From Streptomyces sp. NBC_00286 (lineage in GTDB: Bacteria > Actinomycetota > Actinomycetes > Streptomycetales > Streptomycetaceae): DNA of 64,000 bases. The notes beneath the pieces were generated by a model. The model worked only from the letters and a program-made list of their open reading frames with translations. It was not told the DNA's origin and did no database searches. The position numbers and the translations under genes are program-made. Location: NCBI RefSeq assembly GCF_036173125.1, contig NZ_CP108054.1, positions 744,001 through 808,000 on the forward strand, in the 5' to 3' direction. Shown piece after piece: positions 56,691-64,000 of this stretch (its first letter is position 1; each line of letters starts with the position of its first letter).

Positions 56691-57709
56691 AGGTCGACGG
56701 CAAGCTGAATGTGTGGGGCACCGCCGAGGTGGCCGAGGAGGCCCGGCACCACGAGAAGGCGGGCTACGACGGGCTGTGGGCCTCGGAGTCCAAGCACGAC
56801 CCGTTCCTGCCGCTGCTGCTCGCGGCCGAGCACACCGACCGCCTCGAGGTCGGTACGGCGATCGCGGTGGCCTTCGCCCGCTCCCCCATGCAACTCGCCT
56901 ACACCGCCCACGACTTGCAGACCTACTCCGGCGGCCGCTTCTCACTCGGCCTCGGCAGCCAGATCAAGCCCCACATCGAGCGGCGCTTCTCCATGCCGTG
57001 GAGCCGGCCGGCGGCCCGTATGCGGGAATACGTCAGCGCACTGCGGGCCATCTGGGCGGCCTGGAACGAGGGCGAGAAGCTCAACTTCCAAGGCGACTTC
57101 TACTCGCACACCCTCATGTCCCCCTTCTTCTCTCCCCCGCCCGCTACCGGTGGCGCACCGAAGGTCTTCGTGGCCGCCGTCGGGGAGGCGATGACCCGGG
57201 TCGCAGGGGAGGTGGCGGACGGGCTGCTCGCGCATGGGTTCACCACGGAGCGGTATCTGCGGGAGGTCACGGTGCCGACCGTCGAGGCCGGGCTGGCGAA
57301 GTCGGGCCGCACACGCGCCGACTTCTCCGTCTCGCATCTCCTCCTCACCGCGACGGGCCGTACGGAGGAGGAGATGGCCCGCGCGGTGGACGGAACTCGG
57401 CGCCAGATCGCCTTCTACGGGAGCACGCCCGCGTACCGGGGCGTACTGGAACTGCACGGCTGGGGCGAACTCGGCGATGAACTGCACGAGTTGTCGACGT
57501 CGCGGCGCGAGGACAAGTGGGAGGTTATGGGGCGGCTCGTCGACGACGAGGTGCTGCATGCCTTCGCGGTGGTGGCGGAGCCGGAGCGGGTGGCGGCGGA
57601 GATCCGCGGCCGGTACGGGGCGCTGGTCGACCGGGTGTCGTTCTACACCGCGTACGACATCGACGCCGAGGTGTGGGAGCCGATTGTGCGGGAGCTGCGC
57701 GAGGGCTGA
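56687..57709 (+). CDS. LLM-class (probably F420-dependent) oxidoreductase
   Basis: A 340-aa luciferase-like barrel: AEEARHHEKAGYDGLWASES, VGTAIAVAFARSPMQLAYTA, LGLGSQIKPHIERRF and VFVAAVGEAMTRVAGEVADG. The sequence fits the actinobacterial F420-dependent branch rather than FMN monooxygenases, but this is by overall resemblance. It could reduce or oxidise a ring or enoyl intermediate. The start is fixed by the ATGA overlap with the dehydrogenase. Confidence 0.85.
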   Translation: MKVDGKLNVWGTAEVAEEARHHEKAGYDGLWASESKHDPFLPLLLAAEHTDRLEVGTAIAVAFARSPMQLAYTAHDLQTYSGGRFSLGLGSQIKPHIERRFSMPWSRPAARMREYVSALRAIWAAWNEGEKLNFQGDFYSHTLMSPFFSPPPATGGAPKVFVAAVGEAMTRVAGEVADGLLAHGFTTERYLREVTVPTVEAGLAKSGRTRADFSVSHLLLTATGRTEEEMARAVDGTRRQIAFYGSTPAYRGVLELHGWGELGDELHELSTSRREDKWEVMGRLVDDEVLHAFAVVAEPERVAAEIRGRYGALVDRVSFYTAYDIDAEVWEPIVRELREG

Positions 57710-57760
57710 GGCCGGGTTTCAGGTGGAGATACGAGCTGGCTGAGCGAGCCCGCCGGACGA

Positions 57761-58165
57761 TCAGTCGTCGAAGTAGGCCTTGGCGACGGCGTAGGTGTCC
57801 TCGTAAAGGTGGTAGCGGGTGATCCGCCCGTCCCGGACCGTGGTGTGCAGGGCGAACGCGGTGTCGATGTCCCGGCCCGTCTTCTTGACCTCGGAGACCA
57901 TGCGCCCGATGAGCACCACATCGTCGCCCTCGGCGATGACCTGGCGGAGGTCGAACTCCTTGGCCTGCACATGAGTCTGCAGCAGCTCGAAGAACGTCCG
58001 CATGCCGTCCGCCGAGTCGACCTCCGGTACCCACGGAATGCCCGGCGGGTGCGGGATGGAGAACGACACCGAGTCGGCGAACAACGCCGCCGCCTCCGCA
58101 CTCTTCCCCTCGGCGAGCAGCGGGAACAAGCGTTGCACAGTCTGCGCCGGTGACTCTGCTGTCAT
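57761..58165 (-). CDS. NTF2/SnoaL-like (ketosteroid isomerase-type) protein
   Basis: A 134-aa NTF2-like fold: AQTVQRLFPLLAEGKSAEAA with LFADSVSFSIPHPPG, GMRTFFELLQTHV, and DTAFALHTTVRDGRITRYHL then YEDTYAVAKAYFDD. This matches typical SnoaL-like isomerase/hydrolase proteins in length and layout. Its task is unknown. It ends the second catabolic cluster, convergent with the LLM gene. Confidence 0.78.
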   Translation of the reverse strand: MTAESPAQTVQRLFPLLAEGKSAEAAALFADSVSFSIPHPPGIPWVPEVDSADGMRTFFELLQTHVQAKEFDLRQVIAEGDDVVLIGRMVSEVKKTGRDIDTAFALHTTVRDGRITRYHLYEDTYAVAKAYFDD

Positions 58166-58823
58166 GTGTGACGACCCTACAGGCGGGATGTGCCGTGCAT
58201 GCCCATCAATCTCTGATGCAAGAGATCACCCTCTAGGCGCGCAGGCCCTGGACGAATTCTCGCTCCTCGCCCGCGCCTTCCGTCCGTCCGTCGAACCAAT
58301 AGCGCAGCCCTCGTCCGGGGTGAACAGATTCAGACATACGCGACGGCGGCGCGGACGTACGGGGTCGCCGAGGGCACACAGGCCGGTTGGCTCTTGTGGG
58401 ACGTGGAAGGCTGCCCGTCGCGCTGGCCGCACGTCTCGGTGATCTTGTCCTCGGCCTTCCCGATGCGGGTCACATTCCGCTGCGGGTTGCCCGGGGCTCC
58501 CGCTGCCGGCGCTGCTGCGCGGCCTCGCTTCCCCGCCCTTCAGAGCGAGCAGCGCCGGCCGATCCGTGAGTCTTGCTCGGCTTGTCCGGATCACGTCGCT
58601 GCAACCCCGTGATTGTCAGTGCCCTGCGCGAGGGTTCGGTCCCGCAGCCGAAGTCCGTGCCCGCCGGAGGGATCCGATGCAGTCAACGAGCCGACAGTGC
58701 AATCCCCCGTGGGACTACGGCCGCACGCTGCCCCCTTGGCGAGTGAATTCGAACGAGGCAGGCGTCGAGGCATCGCCGACGGCACTTGGCCACCACACTC
58801 CACCTCGAACTTTTGCTCGACCT
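58166..58823. other. No convincing gene; boundary of a variable region
   Basis: Open frames exist on both strands, but none shows codon-position bias with a recognisable protein and a ribosome site. A plus-strand stretch at about 58325-58490 could be protein-derived debris. The region separates the catabolic cluster from a segment with mobile DNA and lower GC. Confidence 0.4.
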
Positions 58824-59320
58824 TTCGCCCGTATCAACTCCGTGATCAGGGGCGTTGCCAGAGAGCTGGGCGTCCGCAAGGACGACGTCATACGCCTGGT
58901 GAAGAAGTGGGACATCCCCAAACGCTCCCGGGATCAGCGCAACAACCCTTTCGCCCGGCTCGACGTCGAGCTGTCGCCCGCCATGCAGGCGGTGAGCAGG
59001 ACGAGGAACAGCGTCCAATGCCTGCGGCACCTCATCGTGACCTCCCGCCATCGCACACTGCAGGATGCCGCTGCCGAACTCGGAGTGACATGGGGCACCC
59101 TCAACTACCAGCTGAAGCGGGTCGAAGAGACCGTGGCTTCACCGTCATCAGCATCGGCCGATCCCGGCCACTCACCGTCACCGAAGCCGGCCTCAGCTTC
59201 CTAGACGAAGCGACTCATCTCCTCTCCCCTCTCATGGATCACAGCGACTGTATGTCCGTCGCAGCTCGCGTATCGTCGCCGCAACCAGCGCACAATTTGA
59301 TTGGAGAATCGTCGTGTTGA
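58824..59320 (+). pseudogene. Helix-turn-helix protein gene with a frameshift
   Basis: The first frame encodes two DNA-binding-like segments: VARELGVRKDDVIRLVKKWD and, after LSPAMQAVSRTRNSVQ, a LysR-like helix-turn-helix (LQDAAAELGVTWGTLNYQLK). After VEETV (about 59134) the sense continues in another frame: FTVISIGRSRPLTVTEAGLS, then FLDEATHLL, ending at TGA 59318-59320. One missing base there explains the break. The end overlaps the next gene start by 7 nt. The 5' limit is unclear; GTG 58842 or further upstream. It could be real decay, a sequencing error, or a programmed shift. Confidence 0.55.
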
Positions 59321-60525
59321 GATCCTTCATGCCTATCGACAGGTTTCTGGATCTGCCCTTCCGAAGGCTGTGTGATGGAGGGTTCGCTGGATTGGTGTTC
59401 CTCGTATCCCGAACGGCAGATGATCCGGAAGTCCAGGAGGGTCTGTTCAGGAACTGGAGTGACATCCATGACCTGACCGAGCGATACCTCGGCGTGATCG
59501 TGCCATCGGAGGGCGTAGTCACGATCGGCGAGGATCTCCGTAATATCTATGCACGATCAGTAACTCTTGTGGCGGGTATCAGCTGTCCTCACGGCGGCCA
59601 CCGGCTGTCTCTCACACGCGGTGCTTCTCGTCCATCATCCACCACCCTGGTGGACCAGTATCCGTGGCGCCGGGCAGTCATCACGCCGTTCCGTACCGAC
59701 ACCCTCGAAGATCATCAGAACAGGCTGAACACATCGGTCAGCGCCCTGCAATCCTTCTTCGGCATCTCTGAGTCGCTCCTGCCGTGCCTGGTCATCGCTT
59801 CGCTTGCGGAAGAGGAGGTGTATGCCATTGCGATGGAGGAGGGCACAAGCGTGTATCGCTTGCTGAAGCTCATCAAGACTCAGATGGAACCAGCGACCGC
59901 CCGATGCAGAGAGAAGGACGCCGGACGTCTCGACGCCATCAGGCAGTACAGGGAGCTACGAGCAACACCAGGCCGCGGAAACATGCAGCACAGAGCAGCG
60001 GCAATCAGACAGCAGTGGGCGGACCTCACCGACCGGATTGCACGCGACCTTGCCCAGGTTGCCGACGCCGCCCCCTCCAACCACGAGGCTGCACAGCTGC
60101 GCTGGATGAGCCAGCGACTGCAGATCCAAAGGCCCCTGACAGAGGCTGAGGCCACCACAACACGAGAGCTTCAACGACGGCTTCGAGAAGCAGGCACATT
60201 CGGACGACTGCCGCGCAGGCTAGGCAGAGCCTTGAGGCAGCTCAACAACGGCTATCCAGAAACGGATGAAGCGGTCCAACGTTGGGCCATGATGGCGGCT
60301 GCCGAAGTTGCTCTTGAGCAGAGAATCGATCGAACCAGGTCCGAGCTCGCTGCCTTGGAACAAGAGCTGCAACTCGGTAAGGCCGTCGCCGCTGCTGCCG
60401 TAGAAGTGGGCCTCACGGAGTCAGGGACACGGGGCCTGCTCTCCCCGAGGCGATGCGCTTGGCCGATCACCGTCCTGAGTCGCCCACAGCGCCCTCGCCC
60501 GAGGCTCACGACGGGGTGGAGCTGA
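59314..60525 (+). CDS. Unrecognised 403-aa soluble protein, helical C-terminal half
   Basis: No family recognised. The N-terminal about 180 residues look globular, with a beta-strand-like FAGLVFLVSRTADDPEVQEG and DIHDLTERYLGVIVPSEGVV. Residues about 200-375 are charged and helical with coiled-coil character, such as AEVALEQRIDRTRSELAALE followed by QELQLG. There is no signal peptide or membrane segment. GTG 59314 has GGAGA 6 nt upstream and overlaps the HTH frame; its stop TGA shares a base with the next ATG. GC is visibly lower than in the catabolic genes, suggesting horizontal origin. The layout suggests a sensor for the downstream membrane protein. Confidence 0.65.
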   Translation: MLRSFMPIDRFLDLPFRRLCDGGFAGLVFLVSRTADDPEVQEGLFRNWSDIHDLTERYLGVIVPSEGVVTIGEDLRNIYARSVTLVAGISCPHGGHRLSLTRGASRPSSTTLVDQYPWRRAVITPFRTDTLEDHQNRLNTSVSALQSFFGISESLLPCLVIASLAEEEVYAIAMEEGTSVYRLLKLIKTQMEPATARCREKDAGRLDAIRQYRELRATPGRGNMQHRAAAIRQQWADLTDRIARDLAQVADAAPSNHEAAQLRWMSQRLQIQRPLTEAEATTTRELQRRLREAGTFGRLPRRLGRALRQLNNGYPETDEAVQRWAMMAAAEVALEQRIDRTRSELAALEQELQLGKAVAAAAVEVGLTESGTRGLLSPRRCAWPITVLSRPQRPRPRLTTGWS

Positions 60526-61022
60526 TGGGTGCCACCTCATCCTCCGCCCCATACGAGACGCTCCTGACCGACCAACTCGCCGAGGAACGCGCCAAGAAAG
60601 CGTCCTTGGAACAGCGCGGCATCGCGGTGATCTCAACTTCGGGCACCCTGGTCGCCATCGTCCTTGGCTTCATCTCCCTACGGGGTGCACAGAACGCAGC
60701 TGCCCTGTCCTCGGGGACCACATCGCTTCTTGTGTCGGCCCTCATCGCGCTTGCCGTCGCTGCCGCCGTGGGGCTACTCATAAACCTGCCTTTGCGCACA
60801 CCCGTCATCGAAGCCACAGATTTCATGGCGGTATTGGACGCCCCGAGCTGGAACTCCCGCGATCAGGAGGATCTCCGGTCCGAACGCAGGATTCAGGTGC
60901 AGATACTGCTCCGCCTGAGCAAGATCAACAGGATACGAGCCCGGGTGTTGTTCGCGGCGCTACTACTGGAGGTCGCCGCGCTAACGCTGATGCTGTTCAG
61001 CGCCGTGCTCACTCTCAAGTAA
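60525..61022 (+). CDS. Small membrane protein with three predicted helices
   Basis: A 165-aa protein. After a charged N-terminal helix (LTDQLAEERAKKASLEQRG) there are membrane helices at about 33-52, 66-88 and 143-163. Between the last two is a cytoplasmic loop with charged residues, QEDLRSERRIQVQILLRLSK. The layout resembles small transmembrane effectors found in some anti-phage operons, but I do not identify a family. ATG 60525 overlaps the upstream stop by 1 nt (TGATG) and has GGTGGAG before it, so translation is coupled to the 403-aa protein. Confidence 0.65.
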   Translation: MGATSSSAPYETLLTDQLAEERAKKASLEQRGIAVISTSGTLVAIVLGFISLRGAQNAAALSSGTTSLLVSALIALAVAAAVGLLINLPLRTPVIEATDFMAVLDAPSWNSRDQEDLRSERRIQVQILLRLSKINRIRARVLFAALLLEVAALTLMLFSAVLTLK

Positions 61023-61240
61023 CCGGCTCCAGGGTCGCTCACCGTGACCATCGCCCAGCATCAGAAGCCGGTGTTTGCGCACCGTCGAGAGATCTGGCCA
61101 GTGCGCACGAGCCCCGAATTCCAGCCTTTCGGAAGGACTCAGTGCGCACCAAGCCAGGGAGCCTGGAGCGAGCGTCATCGCGGGGGCCGCCAGGTCCCGA
61201 CGCGACCCCGCCTCTCTCCCCTCACGCAGCGAGGAGCACC

Positions 61241-61609
61241 ATGCACAGCGCGGAGCCCGAAGCCCTCAACTCCCAAGCCTGGACGCGATACGGGGCTCAC
61301 CACCTCCAACGGTCCACCACAGTCCCGGAGGTGGACCGCATCTCCTGGGGGTTCTGGCCCACCGGGCCCGGCGCCGAAGTCCTCGGCGCGCTCTCCGGCC
61401 TACGGGTCCTGGACCTGGCCTCCGGCCTGGGCAAGCACGCCGCACACCTGGTGCGCGAGCACGGTGCCACGGTCGACGCAGTCGAAGCCTCAGCCACCCA
61501 GCACGAGCGCGCCACCACCCGATACGGAAACCTGCCGCGCCTGCGCCTCATCCACGCCGACGCGGTCGAGTACCTGACGCAGGCCATCGAGCAGTACGAC
61601 GTCATCTAC
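61241..61609 (+). pseudogene. SAM-dependent methyltransferase, 5' fragment (split by IS element)
   Basis: ATG 61241 has GAGGAG upstream. The 123 codons encode the N-terminal half of a class I methyltransferase: GLRVLDLASGLGKHAAHLVR is motif I, VDAVEASATQHERA follows, and RLIHADAVEYL leads to EQYDVIY. The frame breaks exactly where the IS200/IS605-type element begins and resumes at 63539. Before insertion the gene would have encoded about 246 aa. The methyl acceptor is unknown. Confidence 0.82.
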
Positions 61610-61627
61610 CTTGGATCTTGCGCAGGG

Positions 61628-61647
61628 CTCCGCCCTTCAGGGTGGAG
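61628..61647. repeat. Left-end subterminal hairpin of the IS element
   Basis: CTCCGCCC (61628-61635) pairs with GGGTGGAG (61640-61647) with one G-T wobble around a TTCA loop. It starts 18 nt inside the left junction and is the likely TnpA recognition structure. Confidence 0.65.
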
Positions 61648-61725
61648 GTGAAGCTCATCTCAGAACTGCTCTGACCTCGGCTGTGGGCACGGGTCCGCGC
61701 TTTTGACCGGCGCCCAGGAGGGCCG

Positions 61726-62154
61726 TCATACGGGGCGCTGCTGGTTCTCGATGTACTGGCGAACGACGGTCAGCGGTGCCCCGCCGCAGCTTCCGGCGAA
61801 GTAGGAGCCGGACCAGAAGTGGCCGCTCCACAGGTGGCGGCGGACGTGAGCGTGGTACTCCTTGCGCAGGTAGCGGGAGGAGACGCACTTGAGGGAGTTG
61901 ACCAGCTTGGAGAGCTGGACTTTGGGTGGGTAGTGCACGAGCAGGTGGATGTGATCCTCTTCGCCGTTGAACTGCTTCAGTTCAGCCTCGAAGCCCTCGC
62001 AGACCTCTCGCATGATCTCTTCGCAGCGCGTCAGCATCTCGCCTGTCATGGCCCCGCGCCGGTACTTGGTGACGAAGACCAAATGGACATGAAGATTGCA
62101 GACGACATGACGGCCAGTGCGGACATCGGTATTTGGACTCCAGCGCGGTGACAT
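61726..62154 (-). CDS. tnpA: IS200/IS605-type Y1 transposase TnpA
   Basis: A 142-aa single-strand transposase. The HUH metal motif is DHIHLLVHYPP and the catalytic tyrosine is in VVRQYIENQ near the C-terminus; CNLHVHLVFVTKYRRGAMT is the family N-terminus. ATG 62154 is chosen from family length; the frame is open further upstream but runs into tnpB antisense. It is divergent from tnpB with a 23-bp gap. Confidence 0.9.
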   Translation of the reverse strand: MSPRWSPNTDVRTGRHVVCNLHVHLVFVTKYRRGAMTGEMLTRCEEIMREVCEGFEAELKQFNGEEDHIHLLVHYPPKVQLSKLVNSLKCVSSRYLRKEYHAHVRRHLWSGHFWSGSYFAGSCGGAPLTVVRQYIENQQRPV

Positions 62155-62177
62155 AGACCGAATGCTACAGTGATCGC

Positions 62178-63500
62178 GTGGCCACGGAACGTGTACAGGA
62201 GAAGCGGCAGTTCGGGCACCGCGCCCGGCTGGCACTGGCCCCTGCACAGATCCGGCTCATCGACGCCCAGGCGCACGCCGCCCGTACGACGTGGAACCTC
62301 CTGCACGACTGGTGGACGATGCTGCCGAAGGACGAGCGCACGCTTGCCGCGGCGGATGCCGCGATCCGCCAGGCCCGAAAGGACATCGACTGGCTCGCGG
62401 CCCTTCCCGCCCAGGCCGCCCAGGCGGTGCTGAAGACCTACTTCCAGGCGTGGAAGAACTGCTGGGACGGCCGGGCCGAAGCGCCGAACTTCAAGGCCCG
62501 TTTCCGCACCGTGATGAGCGTGGACGTCCCGCAGGGCCGCGACCTCCAGATCAAGCGCGTGCACCGCCGCTGGGGCATGGTCAACATCCCCAAGGTCGGC
62601 CGTGTCCGCTTCCGCTGGACCAAAGATCTCCCCATCGGCAAGGCCGTCGGCACCGACAACAAGATCACCGGTGCCCGGCTGGTCAAGGACGCGCTCGGCT
62701 GGCACATCGCCTTCCGCGTCCAGACCCTCGCCCCCGTGCCCGAGCCCCACACCGGCCCCGAAGTCGGCATCGACGCCGGAGTCAACATCCCCCTGGCCCT
62801 GTCCGACGGCCACCATCAGGACCACGGTCGCCCCGCCCGCCTCCCAGACGGCACAGCCGACCGGGACAAGTGGCTCAACCCCGATGAAAAGGCCAAGCTG
62901 CTCCGCCTGGAACAGCGGGCCGCGCACCGCAAGAGCTTCCGCAAGCCGGGCGAGAAAACCTCCAACCGGCTGAAGCGGACCTACGACCAGATCGCAAGCC
63001 TCCGCGCGACAGCCAAGCGCAGGGCGAGTGACTGGCAGCACCAGACCACCACCCACCTTGCCCGCACCTACGGCGTGATCGTGGTGGAAAAACTGGACAT
63101 CCCGAACATGGTCAAGAGTGCCAGAGGCACCATCGAGAACCCAGGGAAGAACGTCGCCCAGAAGTCCGGCCTCAACCGCTCCATCAGCCAAGAGGCGTGG
63201 GGACGCACCGTGACGATGCTGACGTACAAGGCCGCCCGCCACGGCGGCGCCCTGCACAAGGTCCCCGCCCCCGGCACCTCCCAGCGCTGCTCGATGTGCG
63301 GCTTCACCACACCGGGCAGCCGGGAGTCCCAGGCCGTGTTCGTATGCAAGAACGAAGACTGCGGATGGTCCGACAACGCCGACCACAACGCCGCACGGAA
63401 CGTCTTGCACCTGTACCGGATGGGCCACGCGCTCGTCCCGGCTGCCGGAAGGGCAGTCGTCAGGCGCCCCCGCGGCGTCAAGCCCGCCACCGCAAGGTAG
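62178..63500 (+). CDS. tnpB: RNA-guided nuclease-type TnpB
   Basis: A 440-aa TnpB. RuvC-like catalytic residues are all present: Asp in VGIDAGVNIPLAL, Glu in VVEKLDIPNM and Asp in SDNADHNAARN. The zinc ribbon CSMCG...CKNEDCG is intact. The N-terminus has the helical RNA-binding region (AARTTWNLLHDWW). TnpB proteins use an RNA from the element right end to cut the unoccupied target site, favouring element retention. The start is GTG 62178. It seems functional. Confidence 0.9.
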   Translation: MATERVQEKRQFGHRARLALAPAQIRLIDAQAHAARTTWNLLHDWWTMLPKDERTLAAADAAIRQARKDIDWLAALPAQAAQAVLKTYFQAWKNCWDGRAEAPNFKARFRTVMSVDVPQGRDLQIKRVHRRWGMVNIPKVGRVRFRWTKDLPIGKAVGTDNKITGARLVKDALGWHIAFRVQTLAPVPEPHTGPEVGIDAGVNIPLALSDGHHQDHGRPARLPDGTADRDKWLNPDEKAKLLRLEQRAAHRKSFRKPGEKTSNRLKRTYDQIASLRATAKRRASDWQHQTTTHLARTYGVIVVEKLDIPNMVKSARGTIENPGKNVAQKSGLNRSISQEAWGRTVTMLTYKAARHGGALHKVPAPGTSQRCSMCGFTTPGSRESQAVFVCKNEDCGWSDNADHNAARNVLHLYRMGHALVPAAGRAVVRRPRGVKPATAR

Positions 63501-63538
63501 GAGGGAATCTCCCGGCTTCAGCCAGGAGAGCACTTCAA
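63420..63538 (+). ncRNA. Predicted omega RNA (TnpB guide scaffold) at the right end
   Basis: In IS605-type elements the guide scaffold spans the 3' end of tnpB and the right end. Here that region includes the end hairpin CTCCCGGC-TTCA-GCCAGGAG (63509-63528) and finishes at 63538. The guide would be the next bases of the host gene, beginning TCCATCCACGGCTTCG. The 5' limit is a guess. Confidence 0.45.
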
Positions 63539-63910
63539 TCCATCCACGGCTTCGGCTACATCGACCCGCACCGGCTCCTCCCGGCCGTCGCCTTCGTCCT
63601 GAAGCCGGACGGCCGTCTGTTCTTCTCCGTCCTGCATACCAACGCAGCCGCCCGCAGCCCCTCCCAGAGCGTCACCGCCCGCCCGGAGACCCTGCCGCTC
63701 GCCGGCGGAAAGCCGCTGACCGTGCACATGTGGGTACTCTCCCCGACGTTGTGGGAAGACCTCCTCGTCGACAACCGCCTCCTCGTTGACCGCATCGACA
63801 CCCTCGACGCACCCGATGACGGCAACCATGTCTCCGTCCGCCTCTTCCGAGCGCACCGCCCCTCCGGCGTCAGCAGCGGACCTGATTGTGTCGTTCAGTT
63901 GCGGACGTGA
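63539..63910 (+). pseudogene. SAM-dependent methyltransferase, 3' fragment
   Basis: The remaining 123 codons of the split gene: SIHGFGYIDPHRLLPAVAFV, then LKPDGRLFFSVLHTN (the post-motif IV region of class I methyltransferases), and a C-terminal VRLFRAHRP before the stop at 63908. It has no start of its own. Reading through the IS element is blocked by stops. Confidence 0.82.
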
Positions 63911-63952
63911 CTTCTGGCCGTAGCCGCCGCTGCTCCGGGCCTTGTGTTCGCG

Positions 63953-64000
63953 TCACGCCTCGTCGGGGCGGCCCGCCAATGCCTCCAGCAGGAGTTCAAC
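63953..64000 (-). CDS. Partial gene entering from the right edge
   Basis: The minus strand carries VELLLEALAGRPDEA then TGA at 63953, consistent with the C-terminus of a protein whose body lies beyond the window. Too short to name. Confidence 0.35.
   Translation of the reverse strand, partial: VELLLEALAGRPDEA

Larger units (their letters stand above)
61610..63538. mobile_element. Complete IS200/IS605-family element
   Basis: About 1.93 kb containing divergent tnpA (minus) and tnpB (plus). Each end has an 8-bp imperfect hairpin with the same TTCA loop (61628-61647 and 63509-63528), as expected for single-strand transposition by a Y1 transposase. No target duplication or terminal inverted repeat is seen. 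Joining base 61609 to 63539 restores the methyltransferase frame (YDVIY + SIHGFGYIDP), which sets the ends to within a base or two. Both genes look intact, so the insertion may be recent and active. Confidence 0.85.

Noticed and set aside
58226..58594. Possible genes on either strand in the 58.2-58.6 kb gap
   Set aside because: No recognisable protein, no clear ribosome site, and frames of similar length occur on both strands.
58166..64000. Prophage or integrative element
   Set aside because: No integrase, phage structural genes, tRNA or attachment repeats were seen; only one IS element and the unknown cassette.

Overview
The window is high-GC actinobacterial DNA and most resembles Streptomyces. 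It has GC-rich codon use, GTG starts, rare TTA codons, frequent 4-nt start/stop overlaps and three intergenic or intragenic repeat types typical of streptomycetes. I saw no rRNA, tRNA or CRISPR array.

Region 1 (about 0-19 kb) is an aromatic-acid catabolic island. It holds a branched-chain-amino-acid/aromatic-type ABC uptake system: a solute-binding lipoprotein diverging from an unusual permease-permease-ATPase fusion. It also holds a complete benzoyl-CoA epoxidation (box) route. boxC, boxB, a benzoate-CoA ligase, a ferredoxin reductase and a 7Fe ferredoxin lie in one minus-strand operon. boxD lies separately, divergent from a PaaX-type regulator. No boxA-like gene is present, so the ferredoxin pair is the likely electron supply to BoxB. 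Upstream are an NAD-type aryl-aldehyde dehydrogenase and a GMC alcohol oxidoreductase, divergent from an AraC-type regulator. Together they could convert an aryl alcohol to an aldehyde, an acid, an acyl-CoA and then ring-cleaved products.

Region 2 (about 19-28.8 kb) is a signalling and transport block: a membrane protein, a secreted tripeptidyl-aminopeptidase-like hydrolase, two NarL-type two-component systems, and a LolD/FtsX-type ABC exporter between them. Just left of it, at about 18.98-19.15 kb, two gene tails lie next to each other. One is the tail of an FtsX permease and the other the tail of a LivG ATPase. Both are about 91% identical to intact genes elsewhere in the window, which looks like a deletion scar.

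Region 3 (about 28.8-58.2 kb) is a second, larger acyl-CoA catabolic cluster. It contains three SDRs, two thiolases, an HMG-CoA-synthase-like/DUF35 fusion, four acyl-CoA dehydrogenases, five crotonase-family proteins, three hotdog hydratase subunits, a PaaI thioesterase, a CaiB CoA-transferase, a GMC oxidoreductase, an LLM (F420-type) oxidoreductase, two NTF2-like proteins, an amidohydrolase, an AhpD-like protein, a serine-hydrolase-like protein with lost motifs, a GH1-like protein with altered catalytic residues, and a FadR/GntR regulator. The transcription units diverge from AT-rich intergenic islands. Several of these share the same operator-like words, which suggests one regulon. The substrate is unknown; a ring-containing or branched acid handled as CoA thioester fits the enzymes.

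Region 4 (about 58.2-64 kb) is a plastic edge. It contains a frameshifted helix-turn-helix gene overlapping an unrecognised 403-aa protein, which is translationally coupled to a small three-helix membrane protein. This three-gene cassette is the best candidate for an undescribed system. Next comes a SAM methyltransferase gene split by a complete IS200/IS605 element with tnpA, tnpB and both end hairpins.
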